Source of the DNA: Bradyrhizobium manausense
Lineage (GTDB): Bacteria; Pseudomonadota; Alphaproteobacteria; Rhizobiales; Xanthobacteraceae
Assembly: GCF_018130615.1 (NCBI RefSeq)
Contig: NZ_JAFCKB010000003.1
Span: forward strand, 310,001 to 374,000
Direction of reading: 5' to 3'
Length of the DNA stretch: 64,000 bases
In this document: positions 40,223 through 48,347 of the stretch, piece by piece
Layout: each line of letters begins with the position of its first letter
How positions within the stretch are numbered: the first letter of the stretch is position 1
Translations under genes and position numbers: made by a program
The notes under the pieces: model-generated
Seen by the model: the letters and a program-made list of their open reading frames with translations, nothing else
Database searches by the model: none
What the model was told of the DNA's origin: nothing

Positions 40223-41410
40223 GTGACCTCTGATGCCCCCAGGCCACCGCCGCGCCGCAGCTTTTTCGGCGCGCTCGGGCCGAACGAATTAAAGGGCTTG
40301 TTCTGGCAGGTGCTGGTGGTCGGCATCGCGGTCGCCGTCATCGTCTTCCTCTGGTCCAACACCGTCACCAACCTCTCGGCCCGCCGTATCACCACCGGCT
40401 TTGCCTTTCTCGGCCGCGAGGCCGGGATGCCAATCGCCGACAGCCTGCTCGCGTACAATCCGAGAGACAGCTACCTCTGGGCCTTCGTCGTCGGTGTCGC
40501 CAATACGCTACGCGTCGCGGTGATCGGCATCGTGCTCGCGACCATCCTGGGGACGCTGATCGGCATCTCTCGGCTTTCGGCGAACTGGCTGCTGTCGCGG
40601 CTCGCCGCCGTCTATGTCGAGGTCCTGCGCGACATCCCGCTGCTGCTTCAGCTCTTGTTCTGGTACGTTCTGATGCAGGCGCTGCCGGCCGCACGTGCCG
40701 CGTGGCGGCCGGTCGAGGGTATTTTTCTTTCCAACCGCGGCCTGATCCTGCCGGCGATTCCGGTTGGCTCACCGCAGCTCTGGGTGCTCGGCACGGCCGT
40801 GCTGGGCTGTGCCGCATTCTACATCATTCAGCAGCGGCTGGTCGCCCAGCAGATGCGTGACGGCAAGCCGCGGCGGGCGTGGCCTCTTGCGGTTGGTCTT
40901 ATTGTCGTGCTGCCGGCGGCGGTGTCGGTGCTGCTCGGCGTGTCCTGGAAGATCGAGTGGCCGGAATTGCGCGGCTTCAACTTCGTCGGCGGGCTGACGC
41001 TCGCGCCGGAATATTTTGCGTTGTTGATCGCGCTTGTCACCTACACTTCGGCCTTCATCGCCGAGATCGTGCGCAGTGGCATCCAGTCGGTGCCGCGCGG
41101 GCAGTGGGACGCCGCCAGCGCGCTCGGCCTGCGCCGCAGCTTCATGCTGCGACAGATCATCCTGCCGCAGGCGCTGCGCGTGATCGTGCCGCCGATGACG
41201 AGCCAATATCTCAACCTGACCAAGAACTCCTCGCTCGCGGTCGCGATCGGTTACCAGGACGTGGTCTCGATCGCCAACACGACGCTGAACCAGACCGGGC
41301 AGGCGATCGAGGCGATCGCGCTGATCATGGCGGTGTTCCTGACCATCAGCCTCGGCATCAGCTTCTTCATGAACTGGTACAATGCGCGCATCGCGCTGGC
41401 GGAGCGCTGA
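40223..41410 (+). CDS. aapQ: General L-amino acid ABC transporter permease (AapQ-like)
   Basis: Inner-membrane permease of 395 residues, the long form typical of AapQ. It has about eight hydrophobic segments, and the permease domain near residues 85-395 includes GVANTLRVAVIGIVLATILGTLIG and the EAA-type loop VPRGQWDAASALGLRRSFMLRQIILPQALRVIVPPMTSQYLNLTKNSSLA. The GTG at 40223 follows GGAAGGA. Divergent from the RpiR regulator. It pairs with the permease that begins two bases after its stop codon. Confidence 0.94.
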   Translation: MTSDAPRPPPRRSFFGALGPNELKGLFWQVLVVGIAVAVIVFLWSNTVTNLSARRITTGFAFLGREAGMPIADSLLAYNPRDSYLWAFVVGVANTLRVAVIGIVLATILGTLIGISRLSANWLLSRLAAVYVEVLRDIPLLLQLLFWYVLMQALPAARAAWRPVEGIFLSNRGLILPAIPVGSPQLWVLGTAVLGCAAFYIIQQRLVAQQMRDGKPRRAWPLAVGLIVVLPAAVSVLLGVSWKIEWPELRGFNFVGGLTLAPEYFALLIALVTYTSAFIAEIVRSGIQSVPRGQWDAASALGLRRSFMLRQIILPQALRVIVPPMTSQYLNLTKNSSLAVAIGYQDVVSIANTTLNQTGQAIEAIALIMAVFLTISLGISFFMNWYNARIALAER

Positions 41411-41412
41411 GC

Positions 41413-42519
41413 ATGACCGCGATTACCGACATGCCGGACGTGCCGCGCGCCGCCCGCCGCCCGCAAATCGGCAATCCGGTGCTGCGCTGGCTGCGCACCA
41501 ACCTGTTCTCGTCGATCCCGAACGGCATTCTTACAGTCGTCCTGCTGGCGGTGCTGGCGAAAGGCGTGATCAGCTTCGTGCTATGGGGCATTGCCAATGC
41601 GGTGTGGATCACGCCGGCCAATGATTCCAGCGCCTGCAAGGCGGTGCGCGGTCTTGGCGCCTGCTGGGCCATCATTCCCGAGAAGTACCGCTTCATCCTG
41701 TTCGGCACCTATCCGTTCGACGAGCAGTGGCGGCCGGCGCTGTCCGTCGTGCTGTTCATCGCCCTGTTCTATCTCTCCACCCGCCGCGCCCTGTGGCGGC
41801 GCGAGCTGGCCTATCTCTGGATTGGCGCGCTGGCGCTGATCAGCGCGCTGATGTGGGGCGGGGTGTTCGGGCTCTCCTTCGTCTCGCAGGACCGGTGGGG
41901 TGGCTTGCCGGTCACGTTGATCCTGGCGACGTTCGGATTGGCGTTCGGTTTTCCGCTCGGCATCCTGGTTGCGCTCGGCCGTCGCTCAAAGCTGCCGGCG
42001 ATCCGGTCGCTTTCGGTGCTCTATGTCGAACTGATCCGCGGCGTGCCGCTGGTCAGCCTTCTGTTCATGGCGAGCGTGATGTTTCCGCTGTTCATGCCCA
42101 GCGGATTCAACATCGACAAGCTATTGCGGGCACAGATCGCGATCATTTTGTTCGCGGGCGCGTATCTTGCGGAGGTGATCCGCGGTGGTCTCCAGGCCGT
42201 GCCGCGCGGGCAATACGAGGCTGCCGACGCGCTGGGGCTGTCCTATTGGAGGAAGCACCGGCTCGTTGTCCTGCCGCAGGCGATCCGCCACGTCATTCCG
42301 CCGCTGGTCAACACCTTTATCGCGTTCTTCAAGGACACCAGCCTGGTGCTGATCATCGGCATCTTCGACCTGCTGACGACGGCCAAGACCGCGATCATCG
42401 ATCCGGCCTGGCAGCAGTTTTCAGTCGAGGTCTATATTTTCGTCGCCGCGATCTATTTCGCCTTCTGCTTCGCGATGTCGCGCTATAGCCGGAGCCTGGA
42501 GGCGACGGGCGGGAGGTGA
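41413..42519 (+). CDS. aapM: General L-amino acid ABC transporter permease (AapM-like)
   Basis: Second permease of the Aap importer, 368 residues. The domain contains GLPVTLILATFGLAFGFPLGILVALG and the loop VPRGQYEAADALGLSYWRKHRLVVLPQAIRHVIPPLVNTFIAFFKDTSL. The ATG at 41413 lies just after the aapQ stop. Usually an aapP ATPase gene follows aapM; here a family C repeat and a convergent amidase gene follow, so the ATPase must be encoded elsewhere, either shared with another Aap system or lost. Confidence 0.94.
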   Translation: MTAITDMPDVPRAARRPQIGNPVLRWLRTNLFSSIPNGILTVVLLAVLAKGVISFVLWGIANAVWITPANDSSACKAVRGLGACWAIIPEKYRFILFGTYPFDEQWRPALSVVLFIALFYLSTRRALWRRELAYLWIGALALISALMWGGVFGLSFVSQDRWGGLPVTLILATFGLAFGFPLGILVALGRRSKLPAIRSLSVLYVELIRGVPLVSLLFMASVMFPLFMPSGFNIDKLLRAQIAIILFAGAYLAEVIRGGLQAVPRGQYEAADALGLSYWRKHRLVVLPQAIRHVIPPLVNTFIAFFKDTSLVLIIGIFDLLTTAKTAIIDPAWQQFSVEVYIFVAAIYFAFCFAMSRYSRSLEATGGR

Positions 42520-42523
42520 TCTT

Positions 42524-42680
42524 CCTTCTCCCCTTCTGGGAGAAGGTGGCGTGAAGCGCCGGATGAGGGGTTCTATCGTCAAATTCAGGCGGTGAGAGTC
42601 CCTTGTGGAGAGATACCCCTCACCCGTCTCGCCGCTTCGCGGCGAGCCACCCTCTCCCACAAGGGCAAGGGGGAGGGTGC
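42524..42680. repeat. Long intergenic repeat, family C (copy 3)
   Basis: About 157 bases between aapM and the convergent amidase gene: CCTTCTCCCCTTCTGGGAG, GCCGGATGAGGGGTTCTATC, ACCCCTCACCCGTCTCGCC and CCACCCTCTCCCACAAGGGC. It shares its design with 19122-19268 and 36713-36879, and probably folds as a large stem. It sits where a bidirectional terminator would be expected. Confidence 0.85.
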
Positions 42681-42704
42681 GGCGGAGCGCGCGGCGGAGA
42701 GCGA

Positions 42705-44123
42705 TTACTTCTTCACCCGCGGATCGATCGGCGTCTGCCCCCGCAGGCCAAGAATGTCCTCGAGCAGCATCGCACCCGCGATCACCTGCGCATCCGCGCG
42801 CGGCGCGCCGACGACCTGCACGCCGACCGGAAGACCCGAATTCGCGAAGCCGCAGGGCAGCGACAGCGACGGGCAGCAGGCGAGCGTGATGGCGTAGACG
42901 ATGCCGAGCCATTCGATGTAGTTCTCGAACTTCTTGCCCGCGCATTCGGCGACATAGCGGTTCTCGATCGGGAAGGGCGGGACGATCGTGGTCGGCGTCA
43001 GCAACAGATCGTAGGTCTTGAAGAATTCGACCGCGCGCGCAGTCATGCCGACGCGCTGCGCCTCGGCGCGCGCGAGCTGCTCGACGGTGAGCTTGAGGCC
43101 CTCTTCGATGTTCCAGATCACTTCGGGCTTGAGCAGATCGCGCTTGGTACGCAGCAGATTGGCCTTGGTGATGGCGAAATCGAAGGCACGCAGCACGTGG
43201 AAGCATTCATGCGCCTCGCGCCAGTCCGGATGCGCCTCCTCGACGATCGCACCGGCCTCTGCAAATCGTTCGGCCGCCTTGCGGGTGATCGCTTTGACCT
43301 CCGGGTCGACAGGGGTGATGCCGAGATCTGGCGAATAGGCGATGCGCTTCGGCTTCTTGCCCGATTGAGCCGCTGACAGGAAGGAGGTCGCAGGCGCCGG
43401 CAGCGACAACGGATCGTCCGCATAGTCACCGCTCATGGCGTCGAGCAGCAGCGCCAGGTCCTCGACGTTGCGGGCCATCGGCCCGGCGACGCCGAGATTG
43501 CGATCGACGCCCGACTTGGGGGTATGGGCAACGCGGCCGATGCTCGGCCGCATGCCGACGATACCGCAGAAGGCTGCGGGGCTGCGCAAGGAGCCGCCCA
43601 TGTCGGAGCCTTGTGCGAGCCAGGCCATGCCGGTCGCAAGCGCCACCGCTGCGCCGCCGGAGGAGCCAGCGGCCGATTTGGACGTATCCCAGGGATTGAG
43701 CGTCGCGCCGAATACTTCGTTGAAGGTGTTGGCGCCGGCGCCGAATTCCGGCGTGTTGGATTTGGCGTAGACGACCGCGCCGTTGGCCTCGAGATTCTCG
43801 ACCATGAGGTCGGACGTGGCGGAGATGTTGTCCTTGAAGATCGGCGAGCCCTGCGTGTTCAACACGCCCGCGACATCAGTCAGGTCCTTGATCGGCACCG
43901 GAAGGCCCGCCAGCAATCCGCGGGCACCGGCCGGCTTCTGCATCAGCGCCTTGGCGTTGTCCCGCGCCCGATCAAAGCAAAGCGTCGGCAGCGCGTTCAC
44001 CTTGCCGTCGACCTCCTTGACGCGCTTTTCCACCGCGTCCAGCAGCTCGAGCGGAGAGACGTCGCCGGAGCGCAGCTTGTCGACGACGACGCAGGCGGTT
44101 TCGCGGATCAGGTCTTCAGACAA
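42705..44123 (-). CDS. Amidase signature family amidohydrolase
   Basis: Amidase of 472 residues with an intact Ser-cisSer-Lys set: Lys79 in PVPIKDLTDV, Ser154/Ser155 in AAGSSGGAAV and the nucleophile Ser178 in QGSDMGGSLRSP. The N-terminal helical part and the C-terminal LLLTPTTIVPPFPIENRY are as expected. No signal peptide. These enzymes hydrolyse primary amides, acylated amino acids or related compounds. It is convergent with aapM, and a degenerate family A repeat separates it from the SDR gene upstream. Substrate unknown. Confidence 0.92.
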   Translation of the reverse strand: MSEDLIRETACVVVDKLRSGDVSPLELLDAVEKRVKEVDGKVNALPTLCFDRARDNAKALMQKPAGARGLLAGLPVPIKDLTDVAGVLNTQGSPIFKDNISATSDLMVENLEANGAVVYAKSNTPEFGAGANTFNEVFGATLNPWDTSKSAAGSSGGAAVALATGMAWLAQGSDMGGSLRSPAAFCGIVGMRPSIGRVAHTPKSGVDRNLGVAGPMARNVEDLALLLDAMSGDYADDPLSLPAPATSFLSAAQSGKKPKRIAYSPDLGITPVDPEVKAITRKAAERFAEAGAIVEEAHPDWREAHECFHVLRAFDFAITKANLLRTKRDLLKPEVIWNIEEGLKLTVEQLARAEAQRVGMTARAVEFFKTYDLLLTPTTIVPPFPIENRYVAECAGKKFENYIEWLGIVYAITLACCPSLSLPCGFANSGLPVGVQVVGAPRADAQVIAGAMLLEDILGLRGQTPIDPRVKK

Positions 44124-44147
44124 TTATTTTACTCCTACCTCTGGATT

Positions 44148-44250
44148 GTCATTCCAAGGCGCCCAAAGGGCGACCCTGGAATCTCGCGGTTCTCTCAGGT
44201 GCGCAATTGCGCACCGTAGTTCGATGCGTTGCATCGCCCCGGAACGGCGA
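44148..44250. repeat. Palindromic intergenic repeat, family A (degenerate copy)
   Basis: About 103 bases opening GTCATTCCAAGGCGCC and CCAAAGGGCGACCCTGGAATC, then GGTGCGCAATTGCGCACC, a perfect 18-base palindrome, and ending GCATCGCCCCGGAA. The outer arms no longer match well. It lies between the SDR and amidase genes. Confidence 0.7.
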
Positions 44251-44271
44251 TGCTTAAGAACTTTGGAGCAG

Positions 44272-45048
44272 TTAGCCCCATCCCGCGCTGATGCCGCCGT
44301 CCACCGTGTAGATGACGCCCGACGTATAGCCCGCGCGATCCGAGGCCAGGAACGCCATGAGGTCGCCGATCTCGCGCGCATGCGCGGGGCGGCCAAGCGG
44401 CAGACTCTTCTGGAATTCCTTGTAACGGGTCTCGTCGCCGAACTGGTGCTTTGCCCGTGTCTTCAGCAGCGTGACGTGGCGGTCGGTGCCGACCGGTCCA
44501 GGATTGATGCCGACCACACGGATGTTGTCGGCGAGGCTTTTGCCTCCGAGCGCGCGGGTGAAAGCCATCAGCGCGGCATTGCCGGCGCTGCCGCAGATGT
44601 AGTTGGCGTCGAATTTCTCGCCGGCGGCACCAATGTCGTTGACGATGACCCCGCCGCCCCTGGCCTTCATCTGGGTGTAGATCTGCCGCGTGAGGTTGAT
44701 GTAGCCGAACACCTTCAATTCCCAGGCGTGGCGCCAGGTGGCCTCGTCGATCTTGTCGATGGAGCCGCCGGGAATGTCGCCGGCATTGTTGACGAGCACG
44801 TCGATGTCAGCGGCCTCCTTGGCTAGCCGCACGACATCCTCGGCCTTGCGCAAATCCACGACGCTCGTCGCGGCATCGATCTGGTGCGCCGAGCGCAAGC
44901 GATCGGCCAGCGCCTCGAGCTGATCGCCGCTGCGGGCGGCGAGCAGGAGATGGGCGCCTTCCTCGGCAAACGCCTCGGCAGCAGCTGCGCCAATGCCCCT
45001 GGACGCGCCTGTGATCAGGACGCGCTTGCCACGCAAATGCAGATCCAT
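44272..45048 (-). CDS. SDR family protein with altered catalytic residues
   Basis: Short-chain dehydrogenase/reductase fold of 258 residues. The cofactor motif TGASRGIG (residues 13-20) and NNAG (87-90) are intact, and the C terminus has the usual SDR ending with YTSGVIYTVDGG. The active site is unusual: the tyrosine region reads KFDANYICGSAGNAAL, so Tyr150 is followed at +4 by serine instead of the catalytic lysine, and the usual serine before it is replaced in VIVNDIGAAG. It may bind NAD(P) but not catalyse normal SDR chemistry. Divergent from the tartrate dehydrogenase gene. Confidence 0.88.
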   Translation of the reverse strand: MDLHLRGKRVLITGASRGIGAAAAEAFAEEGAHLLLAARSGDQLEALADRLRSAHQIDAATSVVDLRKAEDVVRLAKEAADIDVLVNNAGDIPGGSIDKIDEATWRHAWELKVFGYINLTRQIYTQMKARGGGVIVNDIGAAGEKFDANYICGSAGNAALMAFTRALGGKSLADNIRVVGINPGPVGTDRHVTLLKTRAKHQFGDETRYKEFQKSLPLGRPAHAREIGDLMAFLASDRAGYTSGVIYTVDGGISAGWG

Positions 45049-45116
45049 GTGAGGTACTCGCAGGAGAGGAACACGGATGAAACCAGTAGGCGCTCGCCCG
45101 CGCCATGGTCAACATT

Positions 45117-45136
45117 GCAGTGCAGCGTTGCACTGC
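45117..45136. promoter_or_regulatory. Perfect inverted repeat in SDR/ttuC divergent gap
   Basis: GCAGTGCA at 45117-45124 and TGCACTGC at 45129-45136 with a four-base spacer, in the 156-base gap between two divergent genes. This is a good candidate operator for both. The binding protein is unknown and may be the LysR at 49720-50637 or one outside the window. Confidence 0.6.
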
Positions 45137-45204
45137 CGCCGTGTTTGGTCCATTGCAGAGCCATCAGAAGGCGGCGGCTGCCGGACCCAACAAGGACGTT
45201 CTCG

Positions 45205-46278
45205 ATGAGCAAGAAACAATACCGGATCGCAGTCATTCCCGGTGACGGCATCGGCAAGGAAGTGATGCCCGAGGGCATGCGCGTCTTGGAGGCCGCGGCG
45301 AAGAAGCACGGCGCGTCGCTGCAATTCGATCATTTCGACTTCTCGTCCTGGGACTATTACGAGAAGCACGGCCAGATGATGCCGGATGACTGGAAGGAGA
45401 AGATCGGCAAGCACGACGCGATCTATTTTGGCGCGGTCGGCTGGCCGGCCAAGATTCCGGATCACGTCTCGTTGTGGGGATCGCTGATCAAGTTCCGCCG
45501 CGAGTTCGACCAGTACGTGAATTTGCGCCCGGTGCGGCTGATGCCCGGCGTGCCGTCGCCGCTGGCCGGCCGCAAGCCCGGCGATATCGATTTCTGGGTG
45601 GTGCGCGAGAACACCGAAGGCGAATATTCCTCGGTCGGCGGCCGCATGTTCCCGGACACTGACCGCGAGTTCGTGACGCAGCAGACGGTGATGACCCGCA
45701 CCGGCGTCGACCGCATTCTGAAATTTGCCTTCGAGCTGGCGCAGTCGCGGCCGAAAAAGCATCTGACCTCGGCGACGAAGTCGAACGGCATCTCCATCAC
45801 CATGCCCTATTGGGACGAGCGCGTGGAGGCGATGGCGAAGAAATTTCCGGGCGTGAAGTGGGACAAGTACCACATCGACATTCTGACCGCGAACTTCGTG
45901 CTGCATCCGGATTGGTTCGACGTCGTCGTCGGATCCAACCTGTTCGGTGACATCCTGTCCGACCTCGGTCCGGCCTGCACCGGCACCATCGGCATCGCGC
46001 CGTCGGGCAATATCAACCCCGAAGGCGATTTCCCGTCGGTGTTCGAGCCGGTCCACGGCTCGGCGCCCGATATCGCGGGGCAAGGCATCGCCAACCCGAT
46101 CGGCATGATCTGGTCGGGCGCGATGATGTTGGAGCATCTCGGCGAGAAGGAAGCTGGCAAGTCGATCGTCGAGGCGATCGAACGCACGCTGGCGGAGCGC
46201 ACGCTGCGCACCAAGGACCTCGGCGGCAACGCCGATACGACGGCGTGCGGCAAGGCCGTTGCCGATATGGTGGATTAA
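45205..46278 (+). CDS. ttuC: Tartrate dehydrogenase/decarboxylase (isopropylmalate dehydrogenase family)
   Basis: Beta-decarboxylating dehydrogenase of 357 residues. IAVIPGDGIGKEVMPEGMRVLEAA opens the fold; RENTEGEYSSVGGRMF, TSATKSNGISITMPYWDERV and VVVGSNLFGDILSDLGPACTGTIGIAPSGNINPEG form the active-site regions. The LWGSLIKFRREFDQYVNLRP segment and the overall pattern fit the TtuC (tartrate/D-malate) branch better than LeuB. It acts on tartrate or D-malate with NAD and Mn/Mg. It is divergent from the SDR and convergent with the Ldh2 gene, and a clean hairpin lies between the ends of the last two. Confidence 0.9.
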   Translation: MSKKQYRIAVIPGDGIGKEVMPEGMRVLEAAAKKHGASLQFDHFDFSSWDYYEKHGQMMPDDWKEKIGKHDAIYFGAVGWPAKIPDHVSLWGSLIKFRREFDQYVNLRPVRLMPGVPSPLAGRKPGDIDFWVVRENTEGEYSSVGGRMFPDTDREFVTQQTVMTRTGVDRILKFAFELAQSRPKKHLTSATKSNGISITMPYWDERVEAMAKKFPGVKWDKYHIDILTANFVLHPDWFDVVVGSNLFGDILSDLGPACTGTIGIAPSGNINPEGDFPSVFEPVHGSAPDIAGQGIANPIGMIWSGAMMLEHLGEKEAGKSIVEAIERTLAERTLRTKDLGGNADTTACGKAVADMVD

Positions 46279-46298
46279 AGCGCGCTGCTAGCCAAATG

Positions 46299-46324
46299 GT
46301 CGTCCCGGCCTTCGCCGGGACGAC
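46299..46324. terminator. Hairpin between convergent genes (family D repeat, bidirectional terminator-like)
   Basis: Perfect 11-base arms GTCGTCCCGGC (46299-46309) and GCCGGGACGAC (46314-46324) with a CTTC loop. It lies 20 bases after the ttuC stop and 14 bases before the end of the convergent gene at 46339. There is no T-run, so ending transcription would rely on the stem or on Rho. The same GTCGTCCCGGC hairpin style is widespread in Bradyrhizobium intergenic DNA. Confidence 0.7.
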
Positions 46325-46338
46325 ATCGACGATTTCGT

Positions 46339-47412
46339 TCAGCCCGCGATCTTCTCGATCGCGGCCTGGTCCAGCCCGAACTTCTTCCCGGCCTCAAGAA
46401 TCTCCTGCCAGGTGGTCGGGTCGACCGGAATGCCTTCAGCGAGGCGCTTCCTCTTGGTCTCGCGTTCGGGCTCGCCGGCGATCCTGACCTTGTCGACGCC
46501 GGGGCCGGGAGGCGAGCCGGTGTGCCAGGCGACGAAGCTCTCGACTTCGCGCGCCAGGTTTTCGCCCGTGCCGAGCTTCTCCGGATCGATGACGATCGAG
46601 AGCATGCCGTTCAGGACGTTGTACTTGCCGTCAGACGGGCCCTTGACCACCTGTCCGCCGGAGAGCGCGCCGCCGAGGATTTCGCACACCAGCGCGAGTC
46701 CTGAGCCCTTGTGCTCGCCGAACGGCAGGATGGCGCCGTGCGGCGGGATCACGGTGTAGCGCGGATTGACGGTGGGCTTGCCTTCATTGTCGATGATGGT
46801 GCCGGGCTCGAGCTCGACGCCCTTGTTGTGGGCGACGCGGGTCTTGCCCTGCGCGATCCGGCTGGTGGCGAAGTCGAGCACGATCGGCTCTTTCCCCCTG
46901 CGCGGGATGCCGACGCAGAACGGGTTGGTGCCGTGGCGCGCATCGCTGCCGCCCCAGGGCGCCACGATCGGGCGCGAGATCACGTTGACGAAGTGGATCG
47001 AGACCAGCCCATGCTCGATGCACTGCTCGGCCCAGTGGCCGATGCGGCCGATATGGTGCGAGTTGGAGAGGCCGACGAGGCACACGCCGTTACGCTTGGC
47101 GCGCTCTGCCGCCAGCTCCATCGCTTCGTGACCGATCACCTGGCCGTAGCCGGTGAGGCCATCGAGGGTGAGAAGCGGACCGGTATCGAGCACGATCTTG
47201 ACGTGCTGGTTCACGGCAAGGCCGCCGTTGGTGACGCTCTGGACATAGCGCGGGATCATGCCGACGCCGTGGGAGTCGTGGCCCTTGAGGTTCGCTTCCA
47301 CGAGGTTCGTGGAGACGAGCTCGGCTTCACGGTCGGTAGATCCACCGGCCCTGACGATGGCGCTGACGGCGTTGATGAGCGATTCTGCCTTGATCGTGCG
47401 GTAGTCGGCCAT
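46339..47412 (-). CDS. Malate/L-lactate (Ldh2/YlbC-type) dehydrogenase family oxidoreductase
   Basis: NAD(P)-dependent oxidoreductase of 357 residues in the Ldh2 family, which covers malate, ureidoglycolate, sulfolactate and delta1-piperideine-2-carboxylate enzymes. The substrate site is seen in GHDSHGVGMIPRYVQS, the catalytic histidine in SNSHHIGRIGHWAEQC, and the cofactor part in RHGTNPFCVGIPRRGKEPIVLDFATSRIAQGK. The GPSDGKYNVLNGMLSIVIDPEK stretch is near residue 275. The ATG at 47412 is preferred over the one at 47457, which would give an atypical N terminus. Substrate open; it starts the pair of dehydrogenases with the gene upstream. Confidence 0.9.
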   Translation of the reverse strand: MADYRTIKAESLINAVSAIVRAGGSTDREAELVSTNLVEANLKGHDSHGVGMIPRYVQSVTNGGLAVNQHVKIVLDTGPLLTLDGLTGYGQVIGHEAMELAAERAKRNGVCLVGLSNSHHIGRIGHWAEQCIEHGLVSIHFVNVISRPIVAPWGGSDARHGTNPFCVGIPRRGKEPIVLDFATSRIAQGKTRVAHNKGVELEPGTIIDNEGKPTVNPRYTVIPPHGAILPFGEHKGSGLALVCEILGGALSGGQVVKGPSDGKYNVLNGMLSIVIDPEKLGTGENLAREVESFVAWHTGSPPGPGVDKVRIAGEPERETKRKRLAEGIPVDPTTWQEILEAGKKFGLDQAAIEKIAG

Positions 47413-47423
47413 TGTTGTTGCTC

Positions 47424-48335
47424 TTATCCTTTGACGATCCGGCGGCAATGGACCCATGCCGCTTCAATCAGGTTCTCACTCGCCTCCGGCGTGCGGAAGG
47501 CGGAATGAGCCGACAGTGTCACGTTCGGAATCTTCGTGAGCGGATGGTCTGCCGGCAGCGGCTCGATATTGAAGACGTCGAGACCGGCATGGCGGATGTG
47601 GCCCGACTTCAGCGCGTCGATCATCGCCTGCTCGTCGACGATGGCGCCCCGCGCGGTGTTGATGAAGACGACGCCGGGCTTCATCTTGGCGATCTTTTCG
47701 CGCGTGATCATGCCGCGCGTCTCATCGTTCAGCAGCAGGTGCAGCGACACGACGTCGCTTCTCGCCAGCAGTGTCTCGAGATCGGTGAACTCCACGCCGG
47801 GATGAGTCTTCGGCGATCGATTCCAGGCGATGACCTTCATGCCGCTGCCGGAGGCGATGCGTGCCACCTCGGCAGCAATACCGCCGAAGCCGATCAGGCC
47901 CAGCGTCTTGCCGGTGAGCTGCATGCCATCCTCGCGCAGCCAGTGACCGGCGCGCATCTCGCGGTCCATCATCGCGATGACGCGGGCCGAGGCCCACATT
48001 AGTGCGATCGCGGATTCCGCGACCGCCGTGTCGCCGTAGCCCTTGATCAGATGCACGGAAATGCCGAGCTCTGCGAGTTCTTCCGGGTTCATGTAGCTCC
48101 GCGCACCGGTGCCGAGGAATACGACGTGCTTGAGCCCTGTGCACTTCTTTGCAACGTCGGTCGGCAACGCGGTGTGGTCGACGATCGCAATCTCGGCGCC
48201 ATCGAGAACGTCCGGATATTGCTCGGGCTTGATGTCGGGGTCCCTGTGAATCCGCACCTTGGGATCGCCGGGCCTCTCCAACCGCTCCATGATCGCAGCG
48301 AGGGCTTCATTGGCGTCGACGAAAACTCCACGCAT
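47424..48335 (-). CDS. D-2-hydroxyacid dehydrogenase family protein
   Basis: NAD-dependent dehydrogenase of 303 residues. The cofactor loop reads GLIGFGGIAAEVARIA, the arginine is in INTARGAIVDEQAMIDAL, the acid in DVFNIEPLPADHPL and the catalytic histidine in LSAHSAFRTPEA. It is a little short at the N terminus compared with 3-phosphoglycerate dehydrogenase and has no ACT domain, so serine synthesis is unlikely. It ends 11 bases before the Ldh2-family start, in line with co-transcription. It may oxidise or reduce a 2-hydroxy/2-keto acid from the nearby amidohydrolase pathway. Confidence 0.92.
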   Translation of the reverse strand: MRGVFVDANEALAAIMERLERPGDPKVRIHRDPDIKPEQYPDVLDGAEIAIVDHTALPTDVAKKCTGLKHVVFLGTGARSYMNPEELAELGISVHLIKGYGDTAVAESAIALMWASARVIAMMDREMRAGHWLREDGMQLTGKTLGLIGFGGIAAEVARIASGSGMKVIAWNRSPKTHPGVEFTDLETLLARSDVVSLHLLLNDETRGMITREKIAKMKPGVVFINTARGAIVDEQAMIDALKSGHIRHAGLDVFNIEPLPADHPLTKIPNVTLSAHSAFRTPEASENLIEAAWVHCRRIVKG

Positions 48336-48347
48336 GTCTGTCTCCGA

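Noticed and set aside
42524-42680. Possible CRISPR-like or IS remnant because of the repeated GGTGAGGGG blocks
   Set aside because: There are no regular spacers and no transposase fragment; the blocks are arms of one nested stem, shared with two other copies.
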